From an uncultured Collinsella sp. (GTDB taxonomy: Bacteria > Actinomycetota > Coriobacteriia > Coriobacteriales > Coriobacteriaceae): a stretch of DNA of 21,138 nucleotides. A program made the translations under genes and the position numbers. The stretch covers positions 1 to 21,138 of the forward strand of contig CAMQJB010000038.1 of assembly GCA_947002045.1 (NCBI GenBank), in the 5' to 3' direction. Each line of letters opens with the position of its first letter. Position 1 is the stretch's first letter. The notes under the pieces were generated by a model. It saw nothing but the letters and a program-made list of their open reading frames with translations. It was not told the DNA's origin and ran no database searches. Shown here in pieces: positions 1 through 7,373 of this stretch.

Positions 1-70
1 TGGCTAGCGCGCGCTTGAGGCGCCGATGCTGGCAGAAATGTGGGGCTACCTTTAGTGCCGATGCCGTCGG

Positions 71-117
71 GGGGCCCCAAATGGGGGCTGTTTGCGGGCT
101 TTGGGGGCCCCGTTTTT
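71..117 (+). terminator. Rho-independent terminator of an upstream gene
   Basis: A GC-rich arm at 71-81 (GGGGCCCCAAA) pairs with 100-111 (TTTGGGG, one extra G, CCCC) around a loop of about 18 nt and is followed by TTTTT at 113-117. It most likely ends a gene lying left of the window. Bases 1-70 hold no gene start I can support. Confidence 0.75.
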
Positions 118-143
118 GCGTTGCGCCACTCGAAAGGATGGAT

Positions 144-1448
144 ATGGAGAAAACCGCAGAGCAGCTGCGCCGCGAGCACATTGCCCTTGAGGGCGACACC
201 CATGGCAAGAACAAATGGGCGATTCTGTTCACCGTGCTCATCATGACGTTTATGTCGTGTCTGGATTCGACCGTCGTGACCGTGGCGTTGCCCGTGATGC
301 AAAAGGAGCTGGGCGTGGGCCTCGACCGCATCCAGCTGGTGAGCTCGGTGTATCTGCTTGCGACGTGCGTGGCTATGCTGCCGTTTGGCCGCCTGGGCGA
401 CGTGCACGGCAAGGTCGGCATATTCCAGCTGGGCGTCATCGTCTTTACGGCCGGTTCGCTGCTTTGCGGGCTTTCGGCCTCGCTCGAAGTTCTTATTCTG
501 GCACGCATCGTTCAGGGCGTCGGTTGCGCGGCGGCCATGGCCAACAACATGGGTATCATCACCGAGTCGTTTCCGGCTCGCGAGCGCGGTCGTGCCATGG
601 GTATTCTCGCGACCTTCGTGGCCCTCGGCATGATGTGTGGCCCCGTGCTGGGTGGCATGCTGGTGGCAAGCTTTCCCTGGGAGAGCATCTTCCTCATCAA
701 CCTGCCCATTGGCGTCATCTCGTTTATCGTGGGGCTCTACACGCTGCCGCATGTTAAGCCGGAGGCCGGCGAGCGCCCCATGTCCCTGATCGAGGCTGCT
801 CGTCGCTGCTTTGCAAATTCGGCCTTCACCATCAACCTTGCCTGCATGCTCATCGTGTTCGTTGGTATTGGCGCATCCGAGTTTATTCTGCCGTTCTATT
901 TTCAGGACGCCCACGGCTTTGGTTCCGACATTTCTGGATTGCTCTTTTTGGCGCTGCCGATGGTGAATGCCTTTATCGGCCCGCTTTCGGGTACGGTTTC
1001 GGACCGTGTTGGCTGCGAGGGCCCCACGGCGGTCGGCCTGGGCGTGTACGTGTGCGGCCTCTTTGCGGTAAGCACGCTCGACGAGCACTCTTCCATCCCT
1101 GTGATCGTGTGCTGTGTCGCGTTTATGTCGTGCGGTACGTCGATTTTCCAGAGCCCCAATAACTCGCTGTACATGGGCTCGGCTCCGCGCGAAGCGCTCG
1201 GCTTTGCTGGCAGTCTGGGTAGCCTGGCGCGCTATGCGGGTATGGCAGTGGGCATTACGGCGGCGTCGCATATCCTGTATGGGCAGATGAGCGTGGCGAT
1301 GGGCGAGGCCGTGACCAGTTTTGTTGCAGACCGTCCGGATGTGTTCCTGTTTGGTTTCCGTTCGGTGTTTTACGTGCTTATGGCTGTGGCCGCTGTGGGC
1401 TTTGCGCTCGCCATGGTGCGTTTGGTGAGGGTGCGCGCCCGCCATTAG
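144..1448 (+). CDS. MFS multidrug-type efflux transporter (DHA2-like)
   Basis: Proton-driven membrane exporter of the major facilitator superfamily, 434 residues from the chosen start. Visible marks are LDSTVVTVALP in the first membrane helix, the loop motif GRLGDVHGK after helix 2, and the antiporter motif GPVLGGML in helix 5, which together fit the drug:H+ antiporter type. I chose ATG 144 because GAAAGG lies 6 nt upstream; an ATG at 138 abuts that site, and an in-frame start at 15 would run through the terminator at 71-117. At 434 residues it is shorter than classical 14-helix EmrB/QacA proteins (about 500), so 12-14 helices are possible. The substrate cannot be told. It stands alone, with a non-coding gap before xpt. 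Confidence 0.85.
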   Translation: MEKTAEQLRREHIALEGDTHGKNKWAILFTVLIMTFMSCLDSTVVTVALPVMQKELGVGLDRIQLVSSVYLLATCVAMLPFGRLGDVHGKVGIFQLGVIVFTAGSLLCGLSASLEVLILARIVQGVGCAAAMANNMGIITESFPARERGRAMGILATFVALGMMCGPVLGGMLVASFPWESIFLINLPIGVISFIVGLYTLPHVKPEAGERPMSLIEAARRCFANSAFTINLACMLIVFVGIGASEFILPFYFQDAHGFGSDISGLLFLALPMVNAFIGPLSGTVSDRVGCEGPTAVGLGVYVCGLFAVSTLDEHSSIPVIVCCVAFMSCGTSIFQSPNNSLYMGSAPREALGFAGSLGSLARYAGMAVGITAASHILYGQMSVAMGEAVTSFVADRPDVFLFGFRSVFYVLMAVAAVGFALAMVRLVRVRARH

Positions 1449-1606
1449 CTTGTGGAGGCAGGCTTGCCACGAATCGGCCCATCTACTGGTCTTGCGGCTT
1501 TATGGTGCGATGCGGCTTGTGGGACGGGCGGGGGTCGGTCCGTGGTAGACTATCGAACAACGTTTATTAATCGCGCGGTATCGTTGCCGCGAGAAGGGGT
1601 TGCGCC

Positions 1607-2185
1607 ATGCAGGAGCTTGAGGATCGTATTCGCCATGACGGCATCGTAAAGGCCGGTAACGTCCTTAAGGTTGACGCCTTCCTCAACCACCAGTGCGACG
1701 TTGAGCTGTTCGACCACATGGGTGCCGAGTGGGCCCGTCTGTTCGAGGGTGTCGAGATCAACAAGATCCTGACGATCGAGGCTTCGGGCATTGGCATGGC
1801 TTGCATCGCGGCTCAGCATTTTGGCGGCGTGCCGGTGGTCTTTGCCAAGAAGGCGCAGTCTATCAACCTTGACGGCGAGCAGTATGCCACGACCATCTAC
1901 TCCTTTACCAAGCAGAAGGAGTACCCGGTCATCGTCGGCAAGCGCTTCCTGTCCGAGGGCGACAAGGTCCTGATTATCGACGACTTCCTGGCCAACGGCT
2001 GCGCGCTCGAGGGTCTCATCAAGATCTGCGAGGCTGCGGGTGCCGAGGTGTCCGGTATTGGCATTGCAGTGGAGAAGGGCTTCCAGGGCGGCGGCGATAA
2101 GCTCCGCGAGCGCGGCTTCCGCGTCGAGAGCTTGGCCCGCATCGCCGATATGGACTGCGAGACCGGCGAGATCACCTTCGCCTAA
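1607..2185 (+). CDS. xpt: Xanthine phosphoribosyltransferase
   Basis: Cytosolic purine-salvage enzyme that joins xanthine to PRPP to give XMP. The 192-residue length is normal for the family. The PRPP-binding loop VLIIDDFLANG is intact, and the stretches VVFAKKAQS and YSFTKQKEY are typical of Xpt rather than of other phosphoribosyltransferases. The start follows GAGAAGGGG closely. A possible -10 (TAGACT, 1546-1551) lies about 55 nt upstream, but no good -35 is spaced to it. I saw no purine-riboswitch core in the 158 nt upstream, although xpt is often under one in Bacillota. The gene ends in the perfect hairpin at 2213-2248 and seems monocistronic. Confidence 0.93.
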   Translation: MQELEDRIRHDGIVKAGNVLKVDAFLNHQCDVELFDHMGAEWARLFEGVEINKILTIEASGIGMACIAAQHFGGVPVVFAKKAQSINLDGEQYATTIYSFTKQKEYPVIVGKRFLSEGDKVLIIDDFLANGCALEGLIKICEAAGAEVSGIGIAVEKGFQGGGDKLRERGFRVESLARIADMDCETGEITFA

Positions 2186-2212
2186 GCGCGCAACACAAGC
2201 GATTGGTATGCG

Positions 2213-2248
2213 ATGTGACAAAGGGACTGTCCCTTTGTCACATTTTTT
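2213..2248 (+). terminator. Perfect 14-bp hairpin terminator after xpt
   Basis: ATGTGACAAAGGGA (2213-2226) is perfectly complementary to 2230-2243 around the 3-nt loop CTG, and six T follow. It looks like an intrinsic terminator for xpt. The tip GGGACTGTCCC resembles that of the hairpin repeats at 2658 and 19758, so it may also belong to a dispersed hairpin family. Confidence 0.85.
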
Positions 2249-2268
2249 GTATGAGGGGAGGTGTTGAT

Positions 2269-2649
2269 ATGGATGAGAACAAGATGGGATGGCGTGAGTA
2301 TGCGCACTATGCCGAGATGTCGGTCGAGGAGTTGGCACGCGATTGCGAGGTTCAGGTGTTTCGCGCGACGGGCCCGGGTGGGCAGGGCGTGAACACGACG
2401 GACTCGGCGGTGCGCATGAAGCATGGGCCCACGGGGATTACCGTGACGGCGCGCGAGAGCCGCAGTCAGTTCCAAAACCGTAGCAGCTGCCTGCGTAAGC
2501 TGCGCGCTGAGCTTGAGCGTCGCGGGCGTCCACCGCGCCGACGCGTAAAGACCAAGGTGCCTCAGCGCTCTCGCCAGCGCAGGCTCAATGACAAGCACTT
2601 CAACGCCATTAAAAAGGCCAACCGTCGCAAACCGGGCAGCGACGAATAG
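2269..2649 (+). CDS. Small release-factor-like protein (GGQ domain only)
   Basis: A 126-residue basic protein with just the peptidyl-tRNA hydrolysis domain of class I release factors: GPGGQGVNTTDSAVRMKHGPTG with the catalytic GGQ at residues 37-39. Codon-recognition domains of RF1/RF2 are absent. The C-terminal tail is very rich in Arg and Lys (KTKVPQRSRQRR), as in ArfB/MTRFR-type rescue factors, which use a basic tail on the ribosome. It probably releases peptides from stalled ribosomes, but that role is inferred from the domain alone. Start ATG 2269 is chosen because GGGGAGG ends 7 nt upstream; an earlier GTG frame (from 2203) would cross the xpt terminator. It lies 20 nt after the terminator T-run, so it needs its own promoter or read-through. 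Confidence 0.82.
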   Translation: MDENKMGWREYAHYAEMSVEELARDCEVQVFRATGPGGQGVNTTDSAVRMKHGPTGITVTARESRSQFQNRSSCLRKLRAELERRGRPPRRRVKTKVPQRSRQRRLNDKHFNAIKKANRRKPGSDE

Positions 2650-2657
2650 CCTCCTCA

Positions 2658-2728
2658 TAAGTTGCGGTGAAATAGGGATTGTTTTGCGGCACTTGCTGCA
2701 TAAACAGTCCCTATTTCACCGCAACTTA
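2658..2728. repeat. Long intergenic hairpin repeat, copy 1
   Basis: Two 27-nt arms (2658-2684 and 2702-2728) pair end to end with one G-U wobble around a 17-nt loop. The arm contains GTTGCGGTGAAATA. The same sequence recurs at 19758-19824 and, as one arm only, at 21041-21063. It lies between the convergent release-factor-like and lipid-kinase genes. It has no T-run on either side, so it is not a standard terminator. Confidence 0.9.
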
Positions 2729-2735
2729 GGTTGGG

Positions 2736-3698
2736 TTAGCGGGTGGGGCGCCAGACATGGAGGGCGCCGGCGAGGATGTCGACCTCGATGCGCGAGGCGA
2801 CGATGGGCTCGCCGTCGGCTTGGATGGGGTAGTCGGGCTCCTCAAAGGTGAGCTCGGCATGGCGGCAGCGGCGCATGCGAACCGGTGGCAACTTGGTATG
2901 GTGGCCGTCTTTGGCCGAGAGGAACATAGGCAGGGCAATCGCGCGAGGGACGGGGCCGCATGCGTAGCAGACGTCGAGCATGCCGTCGCAGGGGTCGGCA
3001 TCGGGGCAGATGCGATAGCCCGAGCCATACGTGGGGCCCAGCTGAATCGCCATGATAATCGCCCTCACGCGCTCGGCGGGCGCCCCGTCAAAGCTGACTG
3101 CCATGGGGTAGTTGCGATAGCGCAGGCCAAACTGCTCAAGTCCCGAGAGGGTGTAGAGCGGAGCGCCGGTGAAGCCCGTCTTTTTGCGCAGCTCGGTGGT
3201 GCCCAGGCCGATGGCGGCGTCAATACCGACGGAGAGCGTCTGGTCGTAATACTCGACGATCGCCTCACCGCTACCGTTTGCGGGGTTCCATGAGCGAATG
3301 CACCCGATGTCCTGACGCTGCAGCTCGCAGGTGAGCAGCGCGCCAAAATCCTTGCCGGAGAAATCGTCGATGCCGAGCGTCTGGGCAAAATCGTTGCCGG
3401 AGCCTACGGGTAGGACGGCAAGGGCGGGACGGACCGCCTCATCCTGCGTCATGAGTCCATTGACGACCTCGTGGATCACGCCGTCACCGCCAAGTGCGAT
3501 AACGGTGCGATAGCCCGTTGCCTGGGCGGCCAGTTCCTTGGCGTGTCCCATGCGCTCGGTCAGCACCAGGTCAAACTGGGATGCGCGCGCGGTCATATCC
3601 AAAAAGCGCTGCAGACGCTCGGCAACTTCGCGCGCCGCACCCGACTGGGCGGCGGGGTTGGCGATGATGAGCGTACGACCAAAATCAGTTGCGTGCAT
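2736..3698 (-). CDS. Diacylglycerol/lipid kinase family protein (DagK/YegS-like)
   Basis: ATP-dependent lipid kinase of the DAGK catalytic family, 320 residues, presumably acting at the inner face of the membrane. The nucleotide-binding motif GGDGVIHEVVNG (GGDG at 70-73) and PVGSGNDFAQTLG (97-109) are intact, and the N-terminus LIIANPAAQSG is typical. The substrate may be diacylglycerol or another lipid; the sequence does not decide. The start codon at 3698 is preceded by GGGAG at a spacing of 7 nt. Its stop lies 7 bp from the hairpin at 2658-2728. The 86 bp to the CLC gene, which is on the same strand upstream, leave room for a promoter, but co-transcription is possible. Confidence 0.88.
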   Translation of the reverse strand: MHATDFGRTLIIANPAAQSGAAREVAERLQRFLDMTARASQFDLVLTERMGHAKELAAQATGYRTVIALGGDGVIHEVVNGLMTQDEAVRPALAVLPVGSGNDFAQTLGIDDFSGKDFGALLTCELQRQDIGCIRSWNPANGSGEAIVEYYDQTLSVGIDAAIGLGTTELRKKTGFTGAPLYTLSGLEQFGLRYRNYPMAVSFDGAPAERVRAIIMAIQLGPTYGSGYRICPDADPCDGMLDVCYACGPVPRAIALPMFLSAKDGHHTKLPPVRMRRCRHAELTFEEPDYPIQADGEPIVASRIEVDILAGALHVWRPTR

Positions 3699-3784
3699 GG
3701 GGCGACTCCCGGCGTATTGCGTGACGGTGCGGTCGCACTCGGGTTGCGTTACCCCGATTGTGGCTGCACTGTAAATACTTGCGT

Positions 3785-5206
3785 CTACTCTATCAGGTCG
3801 TTGTGGCGCTCGATAGCCTCCGCCACTGTACCGCCCTCGTCCACAATAAGCGAACGGCGTTTAGGCGAGACAATGCGCTGCGCAGGATATACGCCGCGGT
3901 GGCCGCCGACGAGATAGCTGATAAACGCCACGATCACAAAGAAGCCCGCGGCCGTTCCATGGAACAGGTCGATGGCCATCATACAGGTGGTGATGGGCAC
4001 GTTGAGGCCGGCGCAGAACACGCCGAGCATGCCGAGAGCCGCCAGAAAACTGGGGTCGAGCCCGGTAAGGCATCCGATCCATCCGCCGAGTGCCGCGCCG
4101 ATGCCAAACAGGGGCGTGACCTCGCCGCCTTGGAAGCCCGCGCCCAGAGTAAGCGCTGTGACGACCAACTTGATGGCTGCGTCCGCCAGGGTGGTGTTGC
4201 CTGCAAATCCGGCGCCGGAAAGCCACGTGGAAAGGCCGGCGTAGTTCCAGGCGTCGAGGAGGGCATAGGCGGCCAAAACCACGAGTGCTCCTATGAGTGC
4301 GCGAACGAGGTAATTGGTGATAAAGCGGCCGTACAGGCTCTTGACGGTTCGAACCGACCAGGCAAAGAGGCGTGCCGTCAGACCGAAGATAATGGCGCTG
4401 ATAACAACGATGACGACCGTTTTGGGCGACATGGCGGGAACGCTGGCGATGACATTCGCCTCGTACTCGGTTCCCAAGGCAAGCGATGTAAAGTAGCCGG
4501 TAAACGAGGCGACCAGGCAGTAGATGCCTGCGGTGTAGTCGATCTTGCCGATAAAGCACATCTCCATGCCAAAGAAAGCTCCGGCAAGGGGCGAGCCGAA
4601 TACGGCGCCAAAGGCCGACGAGATGCCGGCGAGCATGAGGTCGTGGTGATCATGCTTTTTGAGGTGGGCGAGGCTCGAGATGTTGCTGGCGATGGTGCCG
4701 CCAATCTGTACCGCAGCTCCCTCGCGACCGGCCGATCCGCCCGTTAGGTGTGTGAGCGTGGAGCAGACGAAGGTGAGGACGGCCATACGCATATGGATGA
4801 GGCGTGTGCCCAGAGCGGAGTCGATGACCAGGTTGTTACCGCGTTTGGCGGCAAGGCCGTGGTTTTTGTACACCCATGCAGTGGCCATGCCCACAACGGG
4901 AAGCAGCGCGTAAATCCATGCATGGTGCTCGCGATAGTCGGTCGCGATATTCAGCGAGGCCAAAAACGCCCAAGCGGCAACGCCCATGGCGAGCGAGACG
5001 ATGACGACGAGTGCGAGCAACTTGGCGCTTGCGAGTAGGTTGCGGACATTGCGGCGCGTGTCGGCAGCTAAGAGATGCTCGGAACGGGTGATCTGATGCC
5101 TGCCAGCCATGATGACGTCGTTCAGGGAGAAAAAACCGCCGTCGTCGAGCGGCTGGGAATGATCCTGCGCCTCGTTTGCGCTTTCGGGTTTGTCGTTATG
5201 AGCCAT
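3785..5206 (-). CDS. CLC-type antiporter, probably fluoride/proton (CLC-F)
   Basis: Integral membrane CLC transporter, 473 residues. Canonical chloride CLCs carry GSGIP in the anion filter. Here the aligned site reads GNNLV (about 123-127), which I recall as a signature of the CLC-F fluoride-exporting clade. The second motif reads GREGAAVQ, with the gating glutamate kept (E162) but Ala where chloride CLCs have Pro. Further landmarks are FGSPLAGAFFGMEM and GAGFQGGEVTP. The start at 5206 is chosen because AGAGGA lies 4 nt upstream; an upstream in-frame ATG at 5233 has no such site. A -10 TATAAT sits at 5236-5241. No fluoride riboswitch core is visible. Membership of the CLC superfamily is near certain; fluoride as substrate is inferred from the filter motif. 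Confidence 0.87.
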   Translation of the reverse strand: MAHNDKPESANEAQDHSQPLDDGGFFSLNDVIMAGRHQITRSEHLLAADTRRNVRNLLASAKLLALVVIVSLAMGVAAWAFLASLNIATDYREHHAWIYALLPVVGMATAWVYKNHGLAAKRGNNLVIDSALGTRLIHMRMAVLTFVCSTLTHLTGGSAGREGAAVQIGGTIASNISSLAHLKKHDHHDLMLAGISSAFGAVFGSPLAGAFFGMEMCFIGKIDYTAGIYCLVASFTGYFTSLALGTEYEANVIASVPAMSPKTVVIVVISAIIFGLTARLFAWSVRTVKSLYGRFITNYLVRALIGALVVLAAYALLDAWNYAGLSTWLSGAGFAGNTTLADAAIKLVVTALTLGAGFQGGEVTPLFGIGAALGGWIGCLTGLDPSFLAALGMLGVFCAGLNVPITTCMMAIDLFHGTAAGFFVIVAFISYLVGGHRGVYPAQRIVSPKRRSLIVDEGGTVAEAIERHNDLIE

Positions 5207-5235
5207 ATGTTCCTCTTTTAGGTTGTAACGCAAGC

Positions 5236-5241
5236 ATTATA
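5236..5241 (-). promoter_or_regulatory. -10 element of the CLC gene
   Basis: TATAAT on the minus strand, 29 bases upstream of the start codon. The -35 region at 17-18 bp has no clear consensus match. Confidence 0.5.
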
Positions 5242-5353
5242 AAACGCGGTAAACGCGACGAGCCGGTGGGTTGGTTTCCATTCTGTTTCGTGGCCTGCAA
5301 CCGACAGGTGTATTTGCGGGTACAGGCCGAGTCGCGGTCGTGCGTCGGGGGAT

Positions 5354-5359
5354 TATACT
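5354..5359 (+). promoter_or_regulatory. Possible -10 element of moeA
   Basis: TATACT lies about 57 nt before the moeA start, in the 210-bp divergent region shared with the CLC gene. No convincing -35 is present at 16-18 bp. The same hexamer lies upstream of selD (14811) and brnQ (18008). Confidence 0.4.
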
Positions 5360-5416
5360 GAGACAAGCATAAAGAATCGGCGCCCCTGTTGTGCGCCGTG
5401 GCATTAAGAGGTGCAT

Positions 5417-6679
5417 ATGGCAGAGAAACTCATTCCGCTGGAGGACGCGCAGTCGATTGTTTTGTCGCACGTTGCTCCGACCGATCTCGTCGAGATTCCC
5501 GTGTGGCAGGCCGCCGGTCTTCCCTTGGCCGAGGACGCGGTGGCCGATATCGACATCTCGCCGTTTGCCAACAGCGCTATGGACGGATATGCCGTGCGCT
5601 CGGCGGACTTGGTGCAGGCGTCTGGCGAGGCGCCGGTGACGCTCGACGTTATCGGACACGAGGCCGCGGGCCATGTGTTTGAGGGCGCAATCGCCCCGGG
5701 CGAGACCGTCCGCATTATGACAGGCGCGCCGGTGCCCGAGGGTGCCGACGCCGTAGTGAAATACGAGATCGTCGAGGTGATCGATGGTGACGGCAACGAG
5801 GGCTCACACGCGAGCTTCTCGGCGCCGGCCAAGGTGGGGGAGAACGTTCGCTCTGCTGCCGAGGAGGCCCATGCCGGCGATGTTGTGATGCGCGCCGGCG
5901 AGGTTGTGGCTCCGGCCGGCGCCGGCCTGCTGGCAAGCGCCGGTTACGCGAGCGTGAAGGTGCACGCTGCCCCACGTGTGGGCATCATCTCGCTGGGCAC
6001 GGAACTGGTCGCACCGAGTAAAGTACCGGCGCGCGGTCAGATTCGCGATTCCAACTCGTCCGCGTTGATGGCCGAAGCACTCGATGCAGGAGCCGAGCCC
6101 GTGTTCTACGGCATTGCGCCTGATGATGAGCAGGCGATTGCCGAGCTCGTGCATCGCGCGGTGCAAGAGTGCGATTTTGTCATTACGAGCGGAGGCGCCT
6201 CGGCGGGCGATTACGACTATGTGACGGCGCTGGTCCAGCGCGAGGGCGAGGTGCTGTTCGATCGCATCTCGATGCGCCCGGGCAAGGCCATTACGTTTGG
6301 TTTGCTCGGCGGCAAGCCGTATTTGGGGCTTTCGGGCAATCCCGCGGCGGCGTATGTGGGCTTTGAGATGCTTGCCCGTCCGGCGATTCGCAAGATGCGC
6401 GGCTTTGCCGAGGGTGCGCGTCCCGTGCAGCGGGCGACGCTTACGCATAGCGTGAAGAAGCGCCAGCATCGCCGCTTCTTCGATCGCGCCACGGTTTTGT
6501 GCGACCCCGAGACCGGTGAGCTGTTGGTGACCGAGGCTAAGACGCAGAATTCGGCGCTGCTTGGAACTATGCAGCGTGCGAACTGCCTGCTGTGTATTGA
6601 CGAAGGACCGTGCGAGCTCAGGGCGGGAGATGTCGTGGACGTTGTTCGCGTCGACCTGCCCGAGGGCGCCGTGTTGTAG
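5417..6679 (+). CDS. moeA: Molybdopterin molybdenumtransferase MoeA
   Basis: Cytosolic enzyme that inserts molybdate into adenylylated molybdopterin in the last step of Moco synthesis. At 420 residues it has the full family layout: N-terminal MoeA domain with NSAMDGYAV (about 52-60) and RIMTGAPVPEGADAVV (about 99-114), a MoCF domain with GIISLGTELV and the ITSGGASAGDYDYV loop (about 255-269), and a C-terminal MoeA domain with KAITFGLLGGKPYLGLSGNP. ATG 5417 is chosen over GTG 5411 because AAGAGG lies 5 nt before it. It is followed after 10 bp by the moaB/mog homologue, with which it forms an operon that ends at 7217. Confidence 0.95.
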   Translation: MAEKLIPLEDAQSIVLSHVAPTDLVEIPVWQAAGLPLAEDAVADIDISPFANSAMDGYAVRSADLVQASGEAPVTLDVIGHEAAGHVFEGAIAPGETVRIMTGAPVPEGADAVVKYEIVEVIDGDGNEGSHASFSAPAKVGENVRSAAEEAHAGDVVMRAGEVVAPAGAGLLASAGYASVKVHAAPRVGIISLGTELVAPSKVPARGQIRDSNSSALMAEALDAGAEPVFYGIAPDDEQAIAELVHRAVQECDFVITSGGASAGDYDYVTALVQREGEVLFDRISMRPGKAITFGLLGGKPYLGLSGNPAAAYVGFEMLARPAIRKMRGFAEGARPVQRATLTHSVKKRQHRRFFDRATVLCDPETGELLVTEAKTQNSALLGTMQRANCLLCIDEGPCELRAGDVVDVVRVDLPEGAVL

Positions 6680-6689
6680 GAGGAATGCT

Positions 6690-7169
6690 ATGGAGCTGAA
6701 GATTTCGATTGTGACGTGCTCGGATACGCGCGATCTTGCTCAGGACGAGGCGGGTGCTGCGCTCGAGGAGCTTATCGAGGCGCAGGGCTGGACGGTCGCC
6801 TCACATGTGGTCGTGCGCGACGACGCCAGCGAGATTGGTGATGCCATTGTGGAAGCTGCTGATGAGTGTCACGCCAATGTCGTACTCACTTGCGGCGGTA
6901 CGGGGCTTTCGATGCGCGATGTGACGCCCGAGGCGACGCGTGCCGTCTGCGACCGCGATGTGCCGGGTATTGCAGAGGCAATCCGTGCGTATTCCATGAC
7001 CAAGACACGCCGCGCTATGCTCTCGCGCGCCGTGTGCATGCAGCGTGGGTATACACTTGTCATCAACTTTCCGGGATCTACGAAAGCGGCCCGCGAAAGC
7101 TGGGAGGCCGTGAGCGACCAGCTGGAGCATGCGGCCCAAATGACGGCGGGCGGCGGGCACGCCAAATAA
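6690..7169 (+). CDS. moaB: MoaB/Mog family molybdopterin adenylyltransferase
   Basis: A 159-residue protein of the MogA/MoaB family, expected to adenylylate molybdopterin before MoeA adds the metal. The family motif CGGTGLSMRDVTPEAT is clear (GGTG at 69-72, Asp 77), as is the N-terminal ISIVTCSDTRD. Start ATG 6690 follows AGGAGG 5 nt upstream, right behind the moeA stop, so the pair is translated from one message. MoaB and Mog cannot be told apart safely at this length; since no other adenylyltransferase is in view, it may be the Mog-like activity that serves MoeA. No other Moco synthesis genes (moaA, moaC, moaD, moaE) are in this window. Confidence 0.9.
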   Translation: MELKISIVTCSDTRDLAQDEAGAALEELIEAQGWTVASHVVVRDDASEIGDAIVEAADECHANVVLTCGGTGLSMRDVTPEATRAVCDRDVPGIAEAIRAYSMTKTRRAMLSRAVCMQRGYTLVINFPGSTKAARESWEAVSDQLEHAAQMTAGGGHAK

Positions 7170-7183
7170 GCGGTTTACCTGCG

Positions 7184-7217
7184 GCGGAGCGACCTTGCGA
7201 GTCGCTCTGCCCTTTTT
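7184..7217 (+). terminator. Terminator of the moeA-moaB operon
   Basis: GCGGAGCGAC (7184-7193) pairs with GTCGCTCTGC (7201-7210), one G-U pair, loop of 7 nt, followed by TTTTT at 7213-7217. Confidence 0.8.
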
Positions 7218-7307
7218 ATGCAGCGGCAGTGTGGGACGTCTCGTGTTTTCGGTAAAAGAAAATTATCAGGCGGAGGATATTTATCATAAACATTATTCGC
7301 GTGAAAG

Positions 7308-7313
7308 TATAAT
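7308..7313 (+). promoter_or_regulatory. -10 element of modABC
   Basis: A perfect TATAAT in a locally AT-rich stretch, 61 nt before the modA start and after the preceding terminator. No clear -35 lies 17 bp upstream. A perfect 12-bp palindrome (ACGCCCGGGCGT, 7342-7353) lies in the transcribed leader. Confidence 0.5.
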
Positions 7314-7373
7314 CTATTAACAGAATAAAGCTCGCGGCGGGACGCCCGGGCGTAGCCTTCGAAAGGGTTGAAC

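Noticed and set aside
1449..1606. Purine riboswitch before xpt
   Set aside because: Expected from other bacteria, but the conserved aptamer loops are not present in these 158 nt.
3758..4747. 329-codon open frame on the plus strand
   Set aside because: Antisense to the CLC gene; composition of a shadow frame.
5207..5416. Fluoride riboswitch before the CLC gene
   Set aside because: Looked for the GGCGAUGG...CGCC core on the minus strand and did not find it.
7218..7373. Molybdenum cofactor riboswitch before modA
   Set aside because: The leader has GC-rich palindromic bits but I could not lay out the known multi-stem motif.
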